A DNA stretch of 64,000 nt from Treponema denticola (lineage in GTDB: Bacteria > Spirochaetota > Spirochaetia > Treponematales > Treponemataceae), in NCBI RefSeq assembly GCF_024181405.1, contig NZ_CP051302.1, positions 1,302,001-1,366,000 of the forward strand, given 5' to 3'. The notes beneath the pieces were generated by a model. It had not been told where the DNA came from. It worked only from the letters and a program-made list of their open reading frames with translations, and searched no databases. A program made the translations under genes and the position numbers. Positions 1 through 8,396 of the stretch are shown here, piece by piece (within the stretch, counting starts at the first letter, position 1; every line of letters starts with the position of its first letter).

Positions 1-431
1 TCGCAGATAATTGTAACACGGGAATAGTTTTTTGCAGCGGCCCTTAAAAGAGCTACACCCCCTATGTCTATGTTTTCGATACAATCGCTTTCAGTTGAAT
101 CGGGGGAATTAATAGTTTTTTCAAAGGGGTATAGGTTGGCTATTACAATGTCTATGCCGCTAAAGCCGAGAGCTTTTAGCTCTGCCCTATCCTCTTCGGT
201 ATCGCGGGCTAAAATCCCGCCGTGAATCATAGGGTGAAGAGTTTTAACCCTCCCGCCTAAAATTTCAGGAGAAGAGGTGTATTCCGAAACTTCTTTTACT
301 TTAATACCGGCCTCTTGTAAGGCCTTTGCCGTTCCTCCTGAAGCAATAAAATCATAACCTGCCGCTTTTAAGCGGGATGCAAAATCCTTTAAACCTGTCT
401 TATCGGAAACCGATGCCAATACCAATCCCAT
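1..431 (-). CDS. purH: PurH, bifunctional purine biosynthesis protein, N-terminal part (runs off the window)
   Basis: Reverse-strand frame starting at ATG 429-431 and open to base 1. It encodes [18 protein letters not shown], then a segment with [27 protein letters not shown] and NLYPFEKT. These are hallmarks of the MGS-like IMP cyclohydrolase domain at the N-terminus of PurH, which closes the purine ring to IMP in the cytoplasm. About 143 residues are visible. The AICAR transformylase domain, if present, lies outside the window. The start is 19 bases after the purN stop on the same strand, so the two last-stage purine genes probably form one transcript. Whether this PurH is bifunctional cannot be seen here. 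Confidence 0.9.
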   Translation of the reverse strand, partial: MGLVLASVSDKTGLKDFASRLKAAGYDFIASGGTAKALQEAGIKVKEVSEYTSSPEILGGRVKTLHPMIHGGILARDTEEDRAELKALGFSGIDIVIANLYPFEKTINSPDSTESDCIENIDIGGVALLRAAAKNYSRVTIIC

Positions 432-450
432 AATCTTCTCTCCATGCTTA

Positions 451-1035
451 TCAAACTTTCGATAAAAATTTTAGCGTTTTTATTACAAGAGCATGTTCCG
501 CCTCATGCACTCTTTTTTCAAAATCGTCAAGCCTGTCTCCCCGGAAAACCGAAACTTCCTCAGTAAAAATTACAGGCCCCGAATCGACTCCTTCATCAGG
601 GACAAAGTGGGTCATAATCCCGCAGCGTGAGATTTCCCCCTTCATAAAGGCCTCGTACTGCCTTTCGATAGCCTCCGTCCCAGGAAATGTTCCGGGCAGG
701 GCCGGATGAAGATTTATAAGCCTGTCCTTAAACGAAGCTATAAAGCTGTCAGTTAAAATTCTCATCCAGCCTAACAATAAAACATAATCGGGCTTAAACT
801 CCTTAACCTTTTCGGCAAGGAGGGCATCATATTCATTTCGAGATGAGCCTTTTTTAAAAGGAAGATAAATAGTCTTTATTCCCTCCCTTTCGGCACGGCT
901 GAGGGCAAAGGCTTCTTTTTTGTTTGAGACCACAGCCTCAATCTTATAATCAATGGAGCCGTTTTTTATTCCGTCAATTACGGCTTGAAGATTGGACCCG
1001 TTTCCCGAAACCAGCACCGCAAGTTTTTTTTTCAT
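451..1035 (-). CDS. purN: Phosphoribosylglycinamide formyltransferase PurN
   Basis: A 194-residue protein, the usual PurN length. It transfers a formyl group from 10-formyltetrahydrofolate to GAR in purine synthesis. Visible features are the GNGSNLQ phosphate-binding loop at residues 11-17, the catalytic Asn108 and His110 in INLHPALPG, and Asp151 in the DSGP loop, matching the N-H-D catalytic set of the family. The gene follows secA on the same strand by about 53 bases and precedes purH by 19, giving the order secA-purN-purH. The intergenic stretch to secA is a low-complexity mixture of ATTAC and CAATT words. Cytosolic; no signal peptide. Confidence 0.95.
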   Translation of the reverse strand: MKKKLAVLVSGNGSNLQAVIDGIKNGSIDYKIEAVVSNKKEAFALSRAEREGIKTIYLPFKKGSSRNEYDALLAEKVKEFKPDYVLLLGWMRILTDSFIASFKDRLINLHPALPGTFPGTEAIERQYEAFMKGEISRCGIMTHFVPDEGVDSGPVIFTEEVSVFRGDRLDDFEKRVHEAEHALVIKTLKFLSKV

Positions 1036-1088
1036 TCCAAATTCCCATTACCCGTTATCAATTACTCATTGCCAACTACCAACAGTAA

Positions 1089-3857
1089 TTAACCGTTTTT
1101 TCCGCAGCAGTGTTTGTATTTTTTTCCGCTGCCGCATGGACATGGATCGTTTCTTCCGACCTTGGGAACAGTACGCACAACCTGAGCATTTTCAGGACGG
1201 CTTCGTGAAGAAAGGGCTGTGGGCCCCATTCCATGACCTGAACCTGAAAAACTTCCCATCGAATTGTGCTGGGCATTTCCCTGAATGGATCGCATTTGGC
1301 GTGAAGCATGGGCTTCTTCTTCCGTGCTGATTTGAACCCTGACAAGACGGGAGGCTATTTCGATTCTTATGTCGTCAAGCATGGAATAAAAAATATCGAA
1401 GCCTTCAAGTTTGTACTCGGTTAAAGGATTTTTTTGTCCGTAGGAGCGAAGATAAACTGCCTCACGCAAGGATTCCAAATTTTCAAGATGGTCTAGCCAT
1501 TTTTTATCGATGGCCTGCAAGTATTGGTAGCGGATAAACATGTTCAGGTTTTCTTTACCTGCAAGAGCTTCTTTTTCTTTAAGCTCCTTTGTAAAATGCT
1601 CTACGAATTCGTTTATCTCTTCTTCATGATTTTTTTTGTCGATGTTTGCAAAATCTTCTTCGGTCAGAGTATAGGCAAACTTTTCTCTAAAGATATCTTT
1701 TATAAGACGGGCTTTTTCTTCTTTTTCGGCCTTTGAGCTTGAACTATACTCATCGAATTTTTCGCTTATAAATTCTTCGAGGGTTGCGTAAATACGCTCG
1801 ATAAGATTTTCGTCTGCAAGGATTGCATTTCGCTGCTCATAGATAAAGGAGCGCTGTTCGTTCAGTACATCGTCATATTCCAACAAATGTTTTCGAATAT
1901 CGAAGTTGCGGTTTTCTACCTTCGTCTGAGCTTTTTCGATGCTCTTGTTTATCCAAGGATGCTCGATTGGTTCCCCTGCCCTCATTCCTATCTTGGACAT
2001 AACATTTTTTAAGTTTTCGCCTCCGAAAAGCCTCATCAGGTCATCATCGAGGGAAAGAAAGAATTTGGAGCGTCCCGGGTCTCCTTGACGGCCCGAACGG
2101 CCTCGAAGCTGATTATCGATTCGGCGGCTTTCATGACGCTCCGTACCTATTACATAAAGGCCTCCGAGTTCTTTTACCTCATTATAGTCGCTTTGCCATT
2201 TTGCATATTCTTCGGCAAGAACTTTTTCATAATAATCGGGATTGGGATTTGTGCCCGTGCGTTTTTTAGCCCTCATTTCGGGGCTTCCGCCCAGCTTAAT
2301 ATCCGTACCTCGTCCCGCCATGTTGGTGGCTATGGTAACGGAACCCTTTGCTCCGGCTTCTGCAATTATAAGAGCTTCCCTCTCGTGATTTTTGGCGTTT
2401 AAAACCTCGTGTCTTACACCCCTCTTTGTTAAGAGTTTTGAAATAAGCTCGGATTTTTCGATAGAAACCGTACCTACGAGGACGGGCTGCCCCTTCTTAT
2501 AAGCCTCGCTTATTTCGGTACAAAGAGCTTCAAATTTATCGTTTTCGTTTAAGTAGATTACATCGTGTTCGTCTTTTCGGGCAACGGGGAGGTTTGTCGG
2601 GATAACGACAACATCCAAGTTATAAATCTTTGTAAACTCTACGGCTTCCGTATCTGCCGTACCGGTCATGCCGGAAAGTTTATCGTACATTCTAAAAAAG
2701 TTTTGGAAGGTAATGGTCGCAAGGGTTCTGTTCCTTTGAGCGATTTTAATATGCTCCTTAGCTTCAATAGCCTGATGGAGCCCGTCCGAATAACGGCGCC
2801 CCTCTAAAACACGGCCCGTGAACTCGTCTACTATCTGTACCTGACCGTCTTGAATAACATAGTCCACATCAATATGGAAAAGAACATGAGCCCTTACCGA
2901 TTGGGTAAAGTAGTGAATATATTCAAAGTTTTCTTCATCAAAGAGGTTTCCGCTTTTGATAAGTCCCTGCCTTTGAAGGATATCCTGAATGTGGAGCATA
3001 CCTGAATCGGTAAAAGAAACCCTCTTACTTTTTTCGTCTATCGTATAATCCCCGATAACCTCTTCTCCCTCAAGCTCATTCGGATACTCGCCCGTCTCGG
3101 GATTTTTTTCGACTTCTTTTAATTGACCTATGAGGCGGTCAACTTCAAAAAAGCGCTGAGTATCGTCTTCGGCAGCTCCCGAAATAATCAAGGGAGTTCT
3201 AGCCTCGTCTATCAAGATAGAGTCGATTTCGTCTACGATTGCAAAAGAAAATTCTCTTTGGGTCTTGTCCTTGAGCCTCATCTGCATATTGTCGCGGAGG
3301 TAATCAAAGCCGAACTCGTTATTGGTACCGTAGGTTATATCACAGTTATATTCTATACGGCGGGCATCGTTTTCCATATTGGAAAGAATAACGCCGACAC
3401 TTACACCCAGATAAGAATAAACAGGTCTCATCCAATCGGCATCCCGTTCTGCAAGGTAATCGTTTACCGTTACAATATGAACGCCCTTCCCCGTAAGGCT
3501 GTTTAAGTAGGCTGCGGCAACGCTCATAAGGGTCTTACCTTCACCCGTTTTCATTTCAACAATCTTACCGGAATGAAGAACAAGGGAGCCTAAAATCTGA
3601 ACATCGTAGGGACGCTCTCCCAAGATACGCCTAGCCGCTTCCCGCGCAAGGGCAAAGGCTTCGGGGATAAAAGAATCCAAGGATTCCCCTTTTTGATAGC
3701 GTTCCCTAAACTCATTCGTTTTTGCCTTAAACTCCTCCTCGGAAAGAGAAAGAGCCCAAGCCTCTTTTTCGTTTATCTTGTGTAAAATCGGAAGCATGGC
3801 CTTAATATCCCGCTCATGCTTTGAACCGAAAAGAATTTTAATTATAGAATCTAACAT
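1089..3857 (-). CDS. secA: Preprotein translocase ATPase SecA
   Basis: A 922-residue motor of Sec-dependent export. Walker A MKTGEGKT lies at about residues 102-109 and the DEID Walker B at 209-212. The DEAD-helicase-like motifs [10 protein letters not shown] and [13 protein letters not shown] sit in the second motor half. The C-terminus has a complete SEC-C zinc motif (Cys906, Cys908, Cys917, Cys918) used for SecB or lipid contacts. Length and order match bacterial SecA. The ATG start is preceded by a weak AAGG. It is the first gene of the secA-purN-purH run and stands divergent to the GntR regulator. Several antisense ORFs inside it are shadows. Confidence 0.98.
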   Translation of the reverse strand: MLDSIIKILFGSKHERDIKAMLPILHKINEKEAWALSLSEEEFKAKTNEFRERYQKGESLDSFIPEAFALAREAARRILGERPYDVQILGSLVLHSGKIVEMKTGEGKTLMSVAAAYLNSLTGKGVHIVTVNDYLAERDADWMRPVYSYLGVSVGVILSNMENDARRIEYNCDITYGTNNEFGFDYLRDNMQMRLKDKTQREFSFAIVDEIDSILIDEARTPLIISGAAEDDTQRFFEVDRLIGQLKEVEKNPETGEYPNELEGEEVIGDYTIDEKSKRVSFTDSGMLHIQDILQRQGLIKSGNLFDEENFEYIHYFTQSVRAHVLFHIDVDYVIQDGQVQIVDEFTGRVLEGRRYSDGLHQAIEAKEHIKIAQRNRTLATITFQNFFRMYDKLSGMTGTADTEAVEFTKIYNLDVVVIPTNLPVARKDEHDVIYLNENDKFEALCTEISEAYKKGQPVLVGTVSIEKSELISKLLTKRGVRHEVLNAKNHEREALIIAEAGAKGSVTIATNMAGRGTDIKLGGSPEMRAKKRTGTNPNPDYYEKVLAEEYAKWQSDYNEVKELGGLYVIGTERHESRRIDNQLRGRSGRQGDPGRSKFFLSLDDDLMRLFGGENLKNVMSKIGMRAGEPIEHPWINKSIEKAQTKVENRNFDIRKHLLEYDDVLNEQRSFIYEQRNAILADENLIERIYATLEEFISEKFDEYSSSSKAEKEEKARLIKDIFREKFAYTLTEEDFANIDKKNHEEEINEFVEHFTKELKEKEALAGKENLNMFIRYQYLQAIDKKWLDHLENLESLREAVYLRSYGQKNPLTEYKLEGFDIFYSMLDDIRIEIASRLVRVQISTEEEAHASRQMRSIQGNAQHNSMGSFSGSGHGMGPTALSSRSRPENAQVVRTVPKVGRNDPCPCGSGKKYKHCCGKNG

Positions 3858-3954
3858 ATGCCTTATAATGTATCAAAATTTGAGAAAAAAGAGAAGAGGG
3901 AAATGTAATTCCTTAATTTTATAAAATTTCTTTTTAGGTCTGTCTTTTTAGGTC

Positions 3955-3983
3955 TTGACAAGTGTTTATATACAGTATATACT
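3955..3983 (+). promoter_or_regulatory. Promoter with embedded palindromic operator for the GntR regulator
   Basis: TTGACA (3955-3960), 17 bases, then TATACT (3978-3983), close to the sigma-70 consensus. A perfect 15-base palindrome TATATACAGTATATA (3967-3981) fills the spacer and enters the -10 box. A repressor bound there would block RNA polymerase. GntR/YtrA-type regulators usually repress their own operon through such dyads, so autoregulation is inferred. Confidence 0.75.
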
Positions 3984-4026
3984 ATATGTACATTAGGCGC
4001 CGTTATTTTTTAAGGAGGTAAAGGAA

Positions 4027-4404
4027 ATTCTAAAAATAATTATATCCAATTCATCCCAAGCTCCAATATACGAACAGGTATATTCTGCTATAAAAAAAGC
4101 AATCCTAAACGGAGAAATAGAAGAAGGAGCTCCCCTCCCCTCTATAAGGACCTTGGCAAAAGATTTACAAATTTCGGTTATTACCACCAAGAGGGCTTAC
4201 GACGAATTGGAAAGAGACGGCTTTATAGACTCGGTTCAAGGAAAGGGCTCCTTTGTAGCCTATCAAAATCCTGAAAGGCTCAAGGAAGCCGGAATATGTA
4301 CAATCGAAGAAAAGATAGCCGAGGCTATAGATGAGGCCAAAAGGCTAAAGATAACACAAAAAGAATTTTTAGAAATCGTAAAGCTTCTTTTTGATGAAGA
4401 ATAA
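4027..4404 (+). CDS. GntR-family (YtrA-type) transcriptional regulator, apparent ATT start
   Basis: About 125 residues. The N-terminal winged helix runs from ISNSSQAPIYEQVYSAI through LPSIRTLAKDLQISVITTKRAYDEL to GKGSFV, followed by a short YtrA-type C-terminal tail. The first in-frame ATG (4153) would delete half of the DNA-binding domain. The frame upstream opens only after a TAG at 3994 and contains no ATG, GTG or TTG. A perfect AAGGAGG (4012-4018) sits 8 bases before ATT at 4027, which aligns with the usual start of this family, so ATT is taken as the start. It heads a regulator-ATPase-permease operon, typical of YtrA systems responding to envelope stress. The effector is unknown. Confidence 0.85.
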   Translation: MLKIIISNSSQAPIYEQVYSAIKKAILNGEIEEGAPLPSIRTLAKDLQISVITTKRAYDELERDGFIDSVQGKGSFVAYQNPERLKEAGICTIEEKIAEAIDEAKRLKITQKEFLEIVKLLFDEE

Positions 4405-4417
4405 TAACGGGAGGTAT

Positions 4418-4579
4418 GATAAACAGTTCGGCAGAAATTCAGCCTCACTGCTTATCTTCGAGTTTTGTGCAAAGCACAAAACATCGCATTATTTTATATG
4501 TGTGCTTTCCAGCACACAGTTGAAAAAACTTTTTTCAGGATTTGATAATCCTTGCAAAAAGTTTTTATGGGAGAAAATT
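4418..4579 (+). repeat. Structured repeat, copy 1, in the leader of the ABC ATPase gene
   Basis: The first 33 bases (4418-4450) are identical to 5447-5479. Three hairpins follow: TTTTGTGC/GCACAAAA (4463-4481), TGTGCT/AGCACA with loop TTCC (4501-4518), and AGGATT/AATCCT with loop TGAT (4537-4552). The shared palindrome GAAAAAACTTTTTTC lies at 4522-4536. Copy 2 has hairpins at the same places with different stem sequences. The element fills the whole gap between the regulator stop and the ABC start. It resembles the T. denticola 5'-UTR RNA motifs named TD-1/TD-2 in concept; membership is not tested. Confidence 0.75.
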
Positions 4580-5428
4580 ATGGATTATATTTTAAACATA
4601 AAAGACTTAAACAAGGACTATAAAACTTTTAGCCTTAAAAACATAAGCTTTCAAATCCCTCAAGGAACGGTTATGGGTTTTATAGGAGCAAATGGAGCAG
4701 GAAAAACCACAACGATTAAGCTCATAATGCAGCTAATCAAAAAAGATTCAGGACTCATAGAAATTTTCGGTCAGTCTGCCGAAAAAAACTTCAGCTCCTT
4801 AAAACAAAAGATAGGCTTTGTTTATGATGAGCCCTGTTTTTATGAGCAATTAAAAATAAAAGACATGACAAAGATTATCGCTTCATTTTATAATTTCTGG
4901 GATTGGAAGGCTTACAAAAATTATCTTTCGCAATTTAAGCTGGATGAAACACAAAAAATAATGCAGCTGTCAAAGGGAATGAAAACCAAATATTCACTTG
5001 CCCTCGCCCTATCCCATAATGCACAATTTATAATTATGGACGAACCATCAAGCGGCTTGGATCCGATTATAAGACGGGAACTTTTGGATATTTTCTATGA
5101 TGTAATAAGTGACGGAAAATGCAGCATCTTTTTTTCTACCCATATTACAAGCGACTTGGAGCGTATTGCAGACTATGTCACATTTATCAAAAACGGAGAG
5201 ATAGTTTTTTCAAAGAGAAAGGACGACGTTTTTTCGGAATATGCTTTGGTCAAGGGCGGGCTTGATGACTTAAAAGGAGGAATAGAAAGTAAACTTATCG
5301 GAATACGCAAAACCGGAGTAGGTTTTGAAGCCCTCACAAAAGAAAAACAAGATCTTCCTGCAAGCCTCATAATCGAAAAGCCGGCTTTAGAAGACATTAT
5401 GTTTTTTTATGAAAAAGCTTCAAATTAA
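4580..5428 (+). CDS. ABC transporter ATP-binding protein (YtrB-like)
   Basis: A 282-residue single ABC domain. Walker A is GANGAGKT near residues 38-45. The signature helix is degenerate, LSKGMKTKYSLALAL, as in YtrB-type subunits. Walker B is FIIMDEPSSGLDP, and the switch His is in STHI. The start is ATG 4580, ten bases after GGGAGA; the frame runs open further upstream through the structured repeat, which has no sign of coding. With the permease at 5606 and the regulator at 4027 it forms an exporter-type ABC-2 operon. The cytoplasmic ATPase would energise the permease. The substrate cannot be told from sequence. Confidence 0.93.
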   Translation: MDYILNIKDLNKDYKTFSLKNISFQIPQGTVMGFIGANGAGKTTTIKLIMQLIKKDSGLIEIFGQSAEKNFSSLKQKIGFVYDEPCFYEQLKIKDMTKIIASFYNFWDWKAYKNYLSQFKLDETQKIMQLSKGMKTKYSLALALSHNAQFIIMDEPSSGLDPIIRRELLDIFYDVISDGKCSIFFSTHITSDLERIADYVTFIKNGEIVFSKRKDDVFSEYALVKGGLDDLKGGIESKLIGIRKTGVGFEALTKEKQDLPASLIIEKPALEDIMFFYEKASN

Positions 5429-5446
5429 GTTTTTATAAGGAGATTT

Positions 5447-5594
5447 GATAAACAGTTCGGCAGAAATTCAGCCTCACTGTTTATCTGCCGAGTTTGCCTT
5501 TCGGCAAACGTCGCATTATTGTATGCAGTTTGTAAACAAACTGCGTGAAAAAACTTTTTTCGCAAATTGATATTTGCTGCAAAAATTTTTTATA
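5447..5594 (+). repeat. Structured repeat, copy 2, in the leader of the ABC permease gene
   Basis: It begins with the same 33 bases as copy 1 (5447-5479). Hairpins lie at the same positions but with different stems: GTTTGCC/GGCAAAC (5491-5508), GCAGTTTGT/ACAAACTGC (5525-5544), and GCAAAT/ATTTGC with the same TGAT loop (5562-5577). The palindrome GAAAAAACTTTTTTC is retained (5547-5561). Stem replacement with preserved pairing argues for selection on RNA or hairpin structure. Confidence 0.75.
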
Positions 5595-5605
5595 GGAGAA
5601 TTTTT

Positions 5606-6244
5606 ATGAGACAATTGCTTTTAACACATATAAGAAAAATAAAGAATAACAAACAAATTTTTATAATCCTTTTTTTACTATCCCCCATAATCATTGCGGC
5701 TACAAATAATCCTTTGATGTTTTTTTTCCCTTATCTTGTATCCATGCATCTGTTTTCGGGGATGACCAAGGTTGAACGCAAGGAGGGTATAAAGCAGGGA
5801 GAAGATATTTTATTGAACTCCCTGCCTGTAAGCCGAAAAGAAATAGTTATCAGCCGTTACCTTATTATACTTTTATTCGGTCTTTTAATGATCAGTACCT
5901 TCTTGGGATTTAGTTTTATAATATCTTTTTTAGTTAAAAACCCCTTTCAAATATCAAGTATATTTTTTATAAACTTTTTTATAATTCAATTTATATATAA
6001 TATTTTATTTATTCCTTTAGAATATTTGAGTTTTGCCAAGGCTCAAATTATTAAGGGATTAGTATATATGGGGGCTATTTTTGTATTTTCAGGTATTAAA
6101 AAGTTAAATATCTATGTTTTAAATTTTTTTAATACTTTTAAAGAAAATTCTTTTTATATTATGATATTCATTGGAGTAATTATTTTGTCTATTCCAGTTT
6201 CCATTTTTTTGAGCATAAAAATATACGAAAAAAAAGAGTTTTAA
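5606..6244 (+). CDS. ABC-2 type transporter permease
   Basis: A 212-residue membrane protein with about six hydrophobic segments and a short basic N-terminus (MRQLLLTHIRKIKNNKQ). It has the ABC-2 permease pattern: an early helix, a cytoplasmic stretch with KVERKEGIKQGEDILLNSLPVSRKEIVISRY, then four or five more helices. The LPVSRKEIVISRY stretch is the usual coupling region to the ATPase. The start is ATG 5606, downstream of TAGGAG; the longer frame begins inside the repeat. It is the last gene of the regulator-ATPase-permease operon and ends overlapping acpS by four bases, tail to tail. Probably an exporter or a membrane-stress module; the substrate is unknown. Confidence 0.88.
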   Translation: MRQLLLTHIRKIKNNKQIFIILFLLSPIIIAATNNPLMFFFPYLVSMHLFSGMTKVERKEGIKQGEDILLNSLPVSRKEIVISRYLIILLFGLLMISTFLGFSFIISFLVKNPFQISSIFFINFFIIQFIYNILFIPLEYLSFAKAQIIKGLVYMGAIFVFSGIKKLNIYVLNFFNTFKENSFYIMIFIGVIILSIPVSIFLSIKIYEKKEF

Positions 6245-6618
6245 CTAGAACCTTCGATTATAACAACGGCGGCGGCGGTAGTTTTTTCGTGAGTTAGTGA
6301 AAGATGAATAGCTGCCCCGCCCTTTTCTTTTAAGGCTTGAAGAGCTGTGCCGGAAAATTTTAAAAAAGGCCGGCCCGTTTTATCGTTTGCAACGGCTATA
6401 TCTTTTAACTCTATACCGGCGAGGCCTGTTCCAAGGGCCTTTCCAAAAGCCTCTTTTGCCGCAAAGCGGACAGCCAAGGAACGGGCGGCCCCGTCTCCCT
6501 TGGAAAGCACATATTCAAGTTCTTCTTTATTAAAAAACCTTTCAAGGAGCTTTTTATCGTTCAGCCATTTTTCGAGACGGGAAACTTCAACTATATCAAT
6601 ACCTAGACCGAGTATCAT
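6241..6618 (-). CDS. acpS: Holo-[acyl-carrier-protein] synthase AcpS
   Basis: A 125-residue AcpS-type phosphopantetheinyl transferase that converts apo-ACP to holo-ACP using CoA. Visible features are MILGLGIDIVEVSRLE with the Mg-binding Asp8, the helix RFAAKEAFGKALGTG with the catalytic Glu/Lys, and the C-terminal HLSLTHEKTTAAAVVIIE strand. Normal family length. It follows cdaR by one base on the same strand, so it is the last gene of the dxs-cdaA-cdaR-acpS run. Confidence 0.95.
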   Translation of the reverse strand: MILGLGIDIVEVSRLEKWLNDKKLLERFFNKEELEYVLSKGDGAARSLAVRFAAKEAFGKALGTGLAGIELKDIAVANDKTGRPFLKFSGTALQALKEKGGAAIHLSLTHEKTTAAAVVIIEGSS

Positions 6619-6619
6619 C

Positions 6620-7579
6620 TTATTCGGATGTCTTTGCTTCTTTTATCTTGACTTCAAACTGAATATTTTTAGGATTCGCATCTATAAGAGAAAGCTTTCC
6701 CGGAATAACGGCTTGAACCGGCAAGCTGTACACGCCGGGCTTTGTTATATTGCTGCAGTTTACTCTCAAAACATTTTCAGGCAGAGTCCATGAAGCAATA
6801 TTAGACTTAGTACCTTTTACAGTGATATTTCCCAAAACAGAATCCGTCACAACTTCAAATTTCTCGTTTAGATTTTCAAAATAAAGAGCTATTTCCTCAT
6901 AAGTTTGTAAACTTACTATTTCCCGTATCTTAATCGAATAGGCAATTCTGGAAGTCCCTATTACGGAAACGAGAGGATTAGAGGCAAAGACCTCTACATA
7001 GCCCGAAAATCCGGTTTTTCGGTTATCTATTTGTACACTGTTTGTCAGCATTTCTTCAATTTGTGAAACGACAGAGTGAGGTCCCTTTATTTCTACTGTG
7101 GCGGGGTCCACATCTCTTTCATAAACTTCATAATTTTCCGCCGGAACGCCCCCCAGATTTAAGCGGACATTAACCCTCTTAGATAAACTATCCTCAAGTA
7201 TCAATGTTATATCGGAAGGTTCAACTTCAACTTCAAAATCACTGATGTTTGAAGCCAAGCCCTTTAGTTTAGCCTGTATGGGAATACGGTACTCTCCGGG
7301 ACTGCTGATTGCAGACAAATCCATATAGGCCGTTATATGCTCTTCCATAATCGGAGCTATTACGGTTGAATCTCCCCAAACCGAAACTTTAACCAGCCTC
7401 GGAATATTCACAGCCGGAACCAAATCTCCGGAATTTTCTATAACAAGAGGAGCATAAAAATACTTCTTCTCTAAAAGACTGCCCTTATATAACTGTACCA
7501 AAACTATGGCAAGAGCAAAACTTATAACCTTTGCAAGCCAGTTTTCAGCTAAGCGGTCAAATATTTTTCTAATTTTCAT
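6620..7579 (-). CDS. cdaR: YbbR-domain protein, regulator of the diadenylate cyclase (CdaR)
   Basis: 319 residues. One N-terminal membrane segment (about residues 13-30) is followed by a series of YbbR-like beta domains, as seen in repeated stretches such as SDITLILEDSLSKRVNVRLNLGG, VDPATVEIKGPHSVV and GVYSLPVQAVIPG. In Firmicutes CdaR binds CdaA at the membrane and modulates c-di-AMP production. Its start overlaps the cdaA stop by 11 bases, consistent with translational coupling. The extracytoplasmic location of the YbbR domains is known for the family and inferred here from the membrane segment. Confidence 0.88.
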   Translation of the reverse strand: MKIRKIFDRLAENWLAKVISFALAIVLVQLYKGSLLEKKYFYAPLVIENSGDLVPAVNIPRLVKVSVWGDSTVIAPIMEEHITAYMDLSAISSPGEYRIPIQAKLKGLASNISDFEVEVEPSDITLILEDSLSKRVNVRLNLGGVPAENYEVYERDVDPATVEIKGPHSVVSQIEEMLTNSVQIDNRKTGFSGYVEVFASNPLVSVIGTSRIAYSIKIREIVSLQTYEEIALYFENLNEKFEVVTDSVLGNITVKGTKSNIASWTLPENVLRVNCSNITKPGVYSLPVQAVIPGKLSLIDANPKNIQFEVKIKEAKTSE

Positions 7580-8393
7580 CTTGTAAGGCCTCCGCTAAAT
7601 CCAAAGATTCTTCTTGAGCAAAATATTTTTTTATTTCCAAAAGCTGCTCAAGCTGGGCTACAACTTCATCCGCACTTAAATCGTAATAAAGATGGGAATC
7701 ATAGGCAAGGCTCAAGGCTCCCGTTTCTTCGGATACGACAAGAACGACTGCATCCGTTTCTTCCGAAACACCTATTGCCGCCCTGTGACGGGTTCCAAAG
7801 CTCTTTCTTATATCCTGCTGTTCCGAAAGAGGAAGAAAGCAGCCGGCAGAAACTATCATTCCGTTTTGCACAATGGCAGCTCCGTCATGAAGAGGGGTAT
7901 CATGCCCGAAAATCGTAACCAATAGGCTGGATGAAAGACCCGCATTAAGCTTTGTTCCAGTATCGATAATATCCTTTAAATTATTCCGGCGCATAAAAAC
8001 TACCAGCATTCCCCGTCTTTTGTCGGATAAGATTTCGGCAGCAGTAACAACCGAGTCGATATGGCTGTGGTTTGAGTGCTTTCCGGTTCTAAGCCAGTTG
8101 CTCTGCCCTATCTTTAAAAATATTTTACGAAGTTCGGGCTGAAATACGATGGCTACACCTATAACAAGTCCCGGTCCCAAGGTATTTAAAAGCCATAAAA
8201 GAGTTTTAAGATTAAAAATCATGGCAACAGCATAAATGACCAATATAGACATTGCACCCTTTATAAGCTGAATTGCCTGAGTTTTTAATAAAATTTGATA
8301 AGCCTTATACATCAAAAAAGCGAGTAAAAGCACATCAAAAATAGGCCTTAGATATGAAGAATAAAAAGCCGTAATGTTTCTAATAAATTCCAT
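7569..8393 (-). CDS. cdaA: Membrane diadenylate cyclase CdaA
   Basis: A 274-residue CdaA/DacA. Two or three N-terminal membrane helices (within residues 1-85) precede a DAC (DisA_N) domain. The catalytic DGA motif is at 170-172 in LHDGAAIV, and RHR is at 202-204 in TRHRAAIG. It makes c-di-AMP from two ATP at the cytoplasmic face. It sits three bases after dxs and overlaps cdaR by 11. The cdaA-cdaR pairing is the classic arrangement. The usual third gene, glmM, is absent, and acpS takes that place. Confidence 0.95.
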   Translation of the reverse strand: MEFIRNITAFYSSYLRPIFDVLLLAFLMYKAYQILLKTQAIQLIKGAMSILVIYAVAMIFNLKTLLWLLNTLGPGLVIGVAIVFQPELRKIFLKIGQSNWLRTGKHSNHSHIDSVVTAAEILSDKRRGMLVVFMRRNNLKDIIDTGTKLNAGLSSSLLVTIFGHDTPLHDGAAIVQNGMIVSAGCFLPLSEQQDIRKSFGTRHRAAIGVSEETDAVVLVVSEETGALSLAYDSHLYYDLSADEVVAQLEQLLEIKKYFAQEESLDLAEALQDEN

Positions 8394-8396
8394 ATC

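Noticed and set aside
1524..3506. Plus-strand ORFs within secA
   Set aside because: Shadow frames of a well-conserved gene with low-complexity Phe-rich translations.
3858..4010. Additional gene in the secA-regulator gap
   Set aside because: Only promoter and operator sequences are visible; no open frame with a start signal.
3993..4190. Minus-strand ORF opposite the GntR gene
   Set aside because: It overlaps the regulator's promoter and coding sequence; no family character.
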